Source of the DNA: Lytechinus variegatus
Taxonomy: Eukaryota; Echinodermata; Echinoidea; Temnopleuroida; Toxopneustidae
Reading direction: 5' to 3'
Assembly: GCF_018143015.1 (NCBI RefSeq)
Contig: NC_054746.1
Coordinates: forward strand, 14,189,532 to 14,253,531
Length of the DNA stretch: 64,000 bases
Positions 57,201 to 64,000 of this stretch are shown piece after piece. The translations under genes and the position numbers were made by a program. Under the pieces are notes generated by a model. That model worked only from the letters and a program-made list of their open reading frames with translations, was not told the origin of the DNA and made no database searches. Positions within the stretch are counted from its first letter, which is position 1, and every line of letters begins with the position of its first letter.

Positions 57201-60200
57201 TTAGAATTACGAGTCACAAGCTATCAGTTGATTCTGCTTTTTTATGATAATATTATTGTTGGTTAAGGTTTGAAATGGATTTAATTCTAGCATGCATGTG
57301 CAATTGTAAATGTAATTGAGAGTATGGAATGTGCATAATGTGGTGTGTCTGTTTTCAGAAGTGAGCCTTTAAAAATTATATCCATATTAATATAGTCAGA
57401 ATTTATATATATAACAATTATCAAACAATAAATTCAAAATGAGTAGGGTGCTAATCACGGGCGAGACCCAGTCCTTCGAATGCCTGAACAGTTGAAAGTA
57501 ACTAAGTTCTGGTAGAGTGGGTGTGTGGGGTCCTGCATAATCTGTTTAGCAATATTATAGAGAACAAAACTGGAGAATATTACTTTTGAATTCATACTTT
57601 TTGTGTTTAGAAGCAACGCTCTCTTGGTAGAGATCATTGAGAGATGGCAAGTTTAACCCTGATGTGCTAGGACTTTTTCTGGGTTGAAAGTTATATAGGT
57701 GTTTGAAAACTTATTTTTAATTGTAAATCATTGCACTTGTCTTGATATTTTTATACTCACTTGATTATATTTGTAATTGAAGGTCTATCTCTGGAAAAAA
57801 GAAAAGAAAAAAAGAGAAATAACAATTACAAAGAATGAAATATAACGGTTACCAACTGACAATATTATCAGGTAATATTACAAATATGAAATGAAAACCA
57901 ATGCTCCTCCCCATGAAAATGAATTTAAATATCAATGTTCAATCTTTACAGAGATAGTGTAGCCTAAATGTCATGGATTTCCATGATTGTCTTGTCTAGA
58001 ATACAATCTCAAATTTTCATTTGCCAGATACTGAGTAAATGCCCTACAAGTAACTCAGTTTTTAATTCAATCAAATATTATTCAAATTACTGTGGTGTTT
58101 CATAAATCTATTAGTACAGCTCCGCAAAGGTTTACACACAAGATTATGCACGACTGGAGCATGTTCTTAGGTGTAAGTGAGCTACACAGGGATATATCAA
58201 TTATCACAAGAAAGGGTCACCTGGCATTCACCAAGTCATGATTTACTTCTGATTAGCTTTGTGAAACGGCAGTCAGCACAGGAATACAGTTAAATAGCAC
58301 ATGACTGTTAATACAATATGATCCAATATAAATCAAGACCCAGTAAGTTCGTTGAGTTGAAATATCTTTTACACAATATGTTTCAACTCGGTAAGGGATA
58401 GGAGCGAGTTAGACAGAGAAAAGTATCACAATTCAATTATGGAACTTGACAGAAAAACTACTGCACAATGAAAACAAGGGCCCGAACTCAGGTTTAACTT
58501 AGACCATGGTCTAACTCTGTGCTAAACTTATGGGAAGCAAAAAATGTTACAATTTTGTTTACATTTGTATGTTTCTTATGTTAACAGTGCTCTTCCCTAA
58601 TTCTTAAGCAGTAAAGACATCTAACTAGTTTATCTTACCAGACATTAAGATTTGAGAGTCGAATGAGCTGATACTAAGAACCTCTACTGTTAGAGATTTA
58701 TGTCAACATTGGCCATCCATAGTTAAACCACAACTTTTGACCAGATTTTAAATTAAACCTAAGTTCAGAATACAGGCCACAAAGGCTTATTATCCCTTGC
58801 CATACCTATTCTGTCTTCTTCTTTCAGCTGGAGTGATGGCTGGAACAAAAGAAATATCTCTGAGGAATTCTTCTTCATTCTCATTGTCTTCTTCGGGTGA
58901 ATTCTTGACTCGCAGAGCAGGGTTGAATACATCAGATCGCAAGATTCTACAAGTCAAAGTAAAACAAGAATAAATACACATGAAGGCTAAATAACATGAA
59001 GCTGATTAAAATTGAAGCTGATAAAACTGATTGCCTATAATTATAAATCCATATTTCCAGTTCCGGTTGTAGATATGGAATGACCACCTTTCGCATGCTC
59101 GCGTTAAAGATCACAAATTTTTTTTAAATAATGACTCTTTGGTTTTAAAATGAGCCAGAAGAATACTAAGGATAGAAAGGTTAGCATGAGGGGTATGAAC
59201 TGAGATCTAGACCTGTAAGAAAAGGACATGGACAGAAACATGTCAAAAACTGACAGTAAATGAAGCGTCATGTGGTGGTGAGGTAGCAGAGCTGTAAGCT
59301 GGTGCGAGAAGGAGGCCACCACCGACCAGCGAGTCAGCGGAGCGTGGCAAGGATGAGTTGGGGAAATCGGTAGCATGATTCGACAGCTTTCCATACAGGT
59401 CAATGCAAAGCTAGACTCATTCAAGACTGATATATCTGATATCCTAAGATCTGTAAGTACTATTGAAGTTGCAGTTCAAGATAATGCTAACAAAATTATG
59501 GCGTTGGAATAGGAAAAAGTCACCAAGAAAGAGATAGAAGAGTCTAACGGGAATGTGAGAATGAGCTTATTGCAACAGGCTGAATCTCCTAATGTATGGC
59601 GTGCAATGGAAGACTAATGATGATGGGGAAGATATTCCTTAGCATAAGATAGCTCTGTTCATGAATAAGCCTACAAGGGATGATGAAGTAAAGAAAATGC
59701 AATTACTGACAAAAAAAATTATCTGTGCAATCACTTTAAGAATCAGTCCTATGATTAAACATTATCATGTCAAACGAATTCAAACATATTCCATGAAACT
59801 TGTATGAGAATGATATAAGATATAACAAAACACATAAGGTCAAATCAAGGTCGAAAGTCATCTTAGGTCAATAAACTTAGATTTTTTATTACAAAACAAG
59901 TGGAACTCAAAAGGCAGTCTTGCCTGCATTAGGCAATTTAATATAGCAGCAGTGTTGACTTAGGAAACACATAAGATGAACAATTTTTCGAACATTTGAT
60001 AAAAAAAAAATAATTTGATAATAAAATCCTAACTTTGTTGACCTTAAATAACAGTGGTGACTGTTGGAAAAGCAGAACGTATGTCTCGCTTCTGCTATAG
60101 CAGGTAAGACAAAAATGAAAAGTTTACTCAAATATCAATTCATTTGTTTTCATATTCCTTGAAGCCTGTATTCAATAGAATAAAAATATAACAAACCTTC

Positions 60201-63200
60201 CAAGTTCTTTGTTGATTAGATCATGATCTTTCCTCCTGAATACCAGCCATACCAGATATACACAAAACTTGTACAATGTCTGTTGAACAAGGAAGAAATA
60301 AAAATAGCATGAATTAATCATTCCAATGGCAAAGTGAAGAAGGAAAAAAAAATATCGGCATTATTGGCAAAATTACATTGCTGTTCAGTTCCTAAATTCT
60401 ATTCATTTATTTTGAAGGATATAGAATTTGAAATACTTACATTATTTCTGTCTAATAACGTTACTCTAATAATATTTTCCAAACGTTAAAATTGACATAT
60501 TTAACCCACTCTAAAAATAAAACAATCATTAGATGATTTTCAACTTTTAAACAAACTACTCACATAGTTTTCAAGTAATTTGAAATTCACAAACTGTCTG
60601 GGAATCGGTATATTCTCCAGGGCTTAGATTGATCAAAGACCATCAAAGGCAATGGCTATGGATGCCTTGTTACTTAACCTATTGGCCTTGGAGATTTTTG
60701 TGCCACTTTTCCAATTTGAGCTATAATATAATAATAATAATAGTCAGTTCTTGTAGAGCACCTAACACATTATGAATAACGTCTCTATGCCCTTCCAAAG
60801 GTCTCGGATATTATTACCCCGGTTGTAGCTCAAGCAGCTAGCTTCCAGCGCTCGGCATTTCAAGGAATAAATTCCTGCCAGGTACCCATTCACCTCACCT
60901 GGGTTGAGTGCAGCACAATGTGGATAAATTTCTTGCTGAAGGAAACTACGCCATGGCTGGGATTTGAACCCACAACCCTCTGTTTCAAAGTCCGGAGACT
61001 AATTAACTGGGCCACAACACCACAATATAGAATGGGGCCCTATACAAAAGTGGCCTTGAATTTAAAATATAGAAATGGTCTGATTTTGATCATTTTTAAA
61101 AGCATTCATACATTAGGATTTCATTTAAGTCATTCAAGGAATCCTATAAAAGTTTACATTATCATGTATGAAATCCAGAAATATCTCTGAAGGTGATTGA
61201 TACCCCCATGCAGTTTCAACACATGGAAAACATCTCTCTTGCCCATCTTCACCCCAAGAGCAATGTGTGAGCCAAATTTCATGAGAAGTGGTTAAAAACT
61301 GACGATTTGCGATGGCCTGACCTCTTACCGGCTGCTTGACCGTACACTGATTCTTATATAAACTTTTTTTTGGTGGGGGTATAATGATGTAGTTCGTTTG
61401 GTACTCACTTCATATATTTCTCTATCTTTTTTTGTAGTTGACTGTCTTTGCCTGTAAGATAAACCAGAAAACAACACATTCTATTATGGACTTTTGATTA
61501 ATCAATGTCACTGATAAGCCAGAAAAAAACGATAACAAAAATAAAGAAAACTGATGGATTATGAAAAGGAGTTTCTCAAGTAGGGAGACTTCACAGTTCA
61601 TACATTTAGGGACAAATCCACCCAAAGACAGTAAATATGAATAAAAAGAAAAAAAATCAACAAGCACCACAATGAATTTTTTTTCATCAAAATAATAAGT
61701 AATATAGGACAGTGATGACATTTTTAAATTTCGCTTACTTTCACAAAACAATTATATGCATATCCGGGTCAGTATGCCAATGAGGGGACTGATGATGTCA
61801 CCCACTCACTATTACTTTTGTATTTTATAATATGAAATATTCTAATATTCTCATCATTGTCCTGTGAAACAAAGTTATATTCCTCCCTGAACATGTGGTA
61901 TTACCATTGTTTTAACGTTATCTGGTTCAATGAAGTTGGACCTTGAATTCAAATCTGTATAAACTGAAATATTCTATAATTCAAACAGTAAAAAACAAAA
62001 GAAGTAGTGAGGGGACACCACTGACTCTCTAATTAACATGCCACTGAGTTGTGCTTATGACTATTTGGGAAAAATAAGGGAAACTTTAAAATGTTATGAT
62101 TTTCTCATTGTACTTCGATTCTGATGTTATTTTCAGCATTATACTTGTTTGACTTTTCTCTATTGATTCAATCAACATTAATTTGAGATGGACTTGATCT
62201 TTAAGCTCTTAGAACGAGGGTTTCAGTGTCTACCAGGTATGGTAGATCAGCGGTATACCGCCTTCCTCAAAGACAGGAGGTCATCGATTTGATCCCAGGC
62301 CAAGTATTGTATATGGTGCTGCTTCAGAAACTTAAACAAGAAATTCAATGAGACGCAAGCAAGGTCCTCTCTTATACAAGAATTGTAATTGATTGAATCA
62401 ACAACACTGGAAAACTATTATTGCCATTATTTAGAATGCATGATGCATCCATTTAAATCAATGTCTAATTCTAAATATGAAGAAAAGCATGCATGCACAT
62501 GTGTCTGGACAAACAAAGCATGCTCCTTCTTGCTTCTGAGGACTGATTGTGTCCTTTTTTTCCCTATATGAACAATCATGTCTTTTTCAAGAGACAGTAA
62601 ATTATCAATTCATCTACTGCCAACACTTCCACTCATCACATGGTCTACCTTCAATTAGTAAAATGCCATTCCGTCCATCAACATTTTGCCTATCAACAAT
62701 TTGGTTTAATAATCATTTGGTCCAATCATCACTTTGTCTACTCTTCAATTCGTCTATGACCATTTCGCTTCATAACCAGTTGGTCTACTACCCATTTAAT
62801 TTTCATTCATTTCACCCAATAACACTTAGTCCAGTTAGGCCGAATGGTATATGGACTAAAGGGCTATTGGACCAACTAGTTATTAGACAAAATGGTAGGT
62901 GGACGAAATCCCAAGTGGCTAGTGGACAAACTGATGGTTGACCAAATGATAGTAGACAAGTTGGTAATTGGACGAATTGGCTTTAGACCAACTGAAAATA
63001 AACCATTTGCGACTGATCATATCGCTCAAATCTATTTGTGAGATATTTTGATATACCACTTACGTTCCACTTCCCATGTGATGGTGATCCTGTAAGCCAA
63101 GACCAAGGATGAGAATACAGTAGCTTCGTGCAAGATGCCTCTGTGCTACATCCATGCGTTCTGTAATTTCAGCCATCGCAGCTTGCTCTGCAAAACTGGG

Positions 63201-63827
63201 CTCACTAATTTATACAAAATGAAACAGAATGTTATCATAATTAACAAGTTTGGACCCTCATTGATCATTCATTATTACAATTTGTGTAAAAGCCTTCCCG
63301 AAGACATAAAAATTTGTTCCTCTGTTGAAGCTAAGAAAAAAAAATCTTTTTATAACCTAAACTCTCTATGCACCTTGAGCACTCTGCAGAGCGGATTTAA
63401 CTTCATATGTTACATTATTATCATTATCATGTTTCAAGCAAACTAAATTAAAATTGAATGGACTTTTATATTGCACAGCTTTTAAAACTTTCTAGTTTGT
63501 ACCCATAGTATACCATGCTTGTTAACAATGTAATGTAACCAACATGCTTGTGGTTGTAAATGTGGCTATAGACTATCTAAAAAAATTGTAATGTAATATG
63601 CGAATCACAATTTTAATGTTGATTTGTTGTAATAGTACTTTCCATAAAAAATGTTATTCTGAATTCATCTTGATATACACACACATGTGACAAGCTTACA
63701 TTGGGTTTACTGGCAGATTTGTACTTACGTTGTCATCTGTTTGGGTTTGTTTTCCAAAACAAGTCTGTCAAAGTAACTTGAAAAGTAGTTCAGTAATCCG
63801 AGAAGAAACTCATCAAATTGGTCTAGT
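51231..63827 (-). CDS. PPP1R36: PPP1R36-like regulatory subunit, 3' part (5' end off window)
   Basis: Eleven minus-strand exons in transcript order: 63827-63729, 63195-63064, 61451-61409, 60279-60197, 58946-58806, 57790-57761, 56809-56720, 56096-56028, 55077-54973, 52369-52329 and 51298-51231 (TGA). All junctions are GT-AG and keep frame, giving 299 C-terminal residues; the human protein is about 420, so the missing 5' part lies to the right. Recognisable blocks are [56 protein letters not shown] then [17 protein letters not shown], and [20 protein letters not shown]. These fit my recollection of PPP1R36, a testis protein that binds protein phosphatase 1. The tail is Pro/Gly-rich and ends acidic (DVFSDDED). 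No canonical RVxF docking motif is seen in the visible part. No signal peptide is expected; the hydrophobic stretches look like buried helices. The exon chain is solid; the family name rests on memory. Confidence 0.75.
53514..54045. repeat. Two-copy direct repeat, 259-bp offset
   Basis: AAACCAAGAAAATTGAAGTC at 53514 recurs as AAACCAAAGACATTGAAGTC at 53773. Shared blocks follow in order: GCATTTTATGATT, GCCATCAT.CTTACT, ACATTTACTAACTATG, AAAATAGA. The second copy has an extra internal repeat of TAATGCACAATTGCATATCA. Non-coding, intronic. Confidence 0.75.
54735..54960. repeat. Two units of TAGACCAAATGG-type repeat
   Basis: AGTGGGTATTAGGCCAAATA and AGTGGGTATCAGCTTAAGCA start units about 112 bp apart. 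Both contain TGTAGACCAAA, a CCATGT/CTCATGT word and ATTAGACTWTCTA. Related in wording to the palindromic elements at 31591 and 62606. Confidence 0.6.
58478..58778. mobile_element. MITE with TTCTGAAGTCAGG-like ends, copy 2
   Basis: GGGCCCGAACTCAGGTTTAA on the left, inverted TTAAACCTAAGTTCAGAATA CAGGCC on the right. The interior TAGACCATGGTCTAACTCTG is shared with the copy at 43695. It ends 28 bp before the PPP1R36-like exon at 58806-58946, on that exon's downstream side. Confidence 0.7.
59375..59770 (+). mobile_element. LINE ORF1-like fragment, decayed
   Basis: From the ATG at 59375 the frame encodes a coiled-coil-like stretch ([17 protein letters not shown], then [18 protein letters not shown]) interrupted by a stop. 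A shifted frame near 59580 reads [19 protein letters not shown], which resembles the conserved block after the coiled coil in non-LTR retrotransposon ORF1 proteins. At least one frameshift and several stops are present, and no reverse transcriptase is nearby. Intronic in the PPP1R36-like gene, antisense to it. Confidence 0.45.
60722..61027 (-). mobile_element. tRNA-derived SINE, near full length
   Basis: Read on the minus strand it has a tRNA-like head GTGGCCCAGTTAATTAGTCT, a B-box GGGTTCAAATCCC, a body with TTTCCTTCAGCAAGAAATTT and GGTGAGGTGAATGGGTACC, then GTGCTCTACAAGAACTGACT and an ATT tail. It lies in sense orientation within a PPP1R36-like intron. It is the reference copy for the pieces at 4204 and 18907. 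Confidence 0.8.
61605..62204. mobile_element. MITE family A, copy 6
   Basis: Ends TTTAGGGACAAATCCACCC and GAGATGGACTTGATCTTTAA. The octamer and CRE positions are mutated (ATGCCAAT and TGATGTCA). An older copy in a PPP1R36-like intron. Confidence 0.7.
62228..62345 (+). mobile_element. Second tRNA-derived SINE-like fragment
   Basis: GGTATGGTAGATCAGCGGTA resembles an A-box region and CATCGATTTGATCCCAGGCC a B-box region, spaced as in a tRNA-derived SINE head. It directly follows the family A MITE. It does not fold as a credible functional tRNA and lacks a clear tail. Confidence 0.45.
62606..62992. mobile_element. Palindromic GTCTAATGCC-type element, copy 2
   Basis: Same word order as the element at 31591: CATCACATGGTCTACCTTCA, AAATGCCATTCCGTCCATCA on the left; GTAGACAAGTTGGTAATTGG and ATTGGACCAACTAG on the right. 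More diverged than copy 1. Intronic, 70 bp from the PPP1R36-like exon at 63064-63195. Confidence 0.7.
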
Positions 63828-64000
63828 CTGGAATGAAGTAAGACACAAATGTAAATAGTCATATTATTCAAAGTCATCTTTAGCAATGAAAATCCAGCTA
63901 AATATCCAGGTAATACCCCCAAATTTTTCATAATGCCCCAAAGAGCCATGGCAAACTAATAAAGAGCCGTGGAAATCCCCATGAGGTCCAATGAAAATTG

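Noticed and set aside
60918-61190. tRNA-like B-box and 90-codon frame
   Set aside because: The B-box belongs to a SINE, the fold is not that of a working tRNA, and the frame crosses the repeat boundary.
63064-63195. Acceptor at TTTTGCAG|AGCAAG for this PPP1R36-like exon
   Set aside because: It leads to an early stop in the phase set by the upstream exon. The acceptor 8 nt upstream (GAGCCCAG|TTTTGCAG) keeps frame and was used instead.
51231-63827. Membrane protein reading because of [12 protein letters not shown] and [11 protein letters not shown]
   Set aside because: The segments are short and flanked by charged, conserved residues; the overall match to PPP1R36 favours a soluble protein.

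Overview
The window looks like nuclear DNA of a marine invertebrate deuterostome, most likely an echinoderm such as a sea urchin. It is AT-rich and intron-rich, with GT-AG introns at vertebrate-like positions. It also carries many short terminal-inverted-repeat (MITE-like) elements, tRNA-derived SINE pieces and minisatellites. The species is inferred; no marker in the sequence names it. I see no rRNA gene, functional tRNA gene, CRISPR array, retroviral or Polinton-like element, or prokaryotic operon.

Four host genes can be rebuilt exon by exon with matching splice phases. (1) Calmodulin, + strand, 7966-28184, six coding exons, complete at 149 aa; the first coding exon holds only the start codon in its coding part. 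(2) A homologue of STPG4 (sperm-tail PG-rich repeat protein 4), + strand, 34590-40137, six exons, 268 aa. (3) A homologue of CCDC32, an AP2 assembly factor in clathrin endocytosis, - strand, 48498-45640, two exons, 172 aa. (4) The C-terminal 299 residues of a PPP1R36-like protein phosphatase 1 regulatory subunit, - strand, 63827-51231, eleven exons; its 5' part lies beyond the right edge.

Layout: 1-7.8 kb is upstream flank with one MITE copy and one SINE piece. The 6.8 kb first calmodulin intron holds a 29-bp minisatellite interrupted by an inserted repeat element, then more tandem arrays. The 8.4 kb third intron holds several MITEs and a promoter-like patch. From 28.2 to 34.3 kb is intergenic with MITEs. 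STPG4 and CCDC32 converge on a gene-free 5.5 kb stretch. CCDC32 and PPP1R36 lie head to tail on the minus strand, and the PPP1R36 introns hold SINE, LINE and MITE remnants.

The genes are not an operon. STPG4 and PPP1R36 are sperm or cilium associated in vertebrates, and calmodulin also acts in flagella. From memory, the calmodulin then STPG4 order and orientation is the same as human CALM2-STPG4 on 2p21, which would be deep microsynteny. The most useful leads are that linkage, an RFX-type X-box match upstream of STPG4, a decayed copy of the calmodulin exon 3 acceptor 95 bp upstream of the real one, a MITE family carrying CRE and octamer sites, and a run of frame-neutral exons including a 30-nt microexon in PPP1R36. 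I found nothing that demands a new molecular system.
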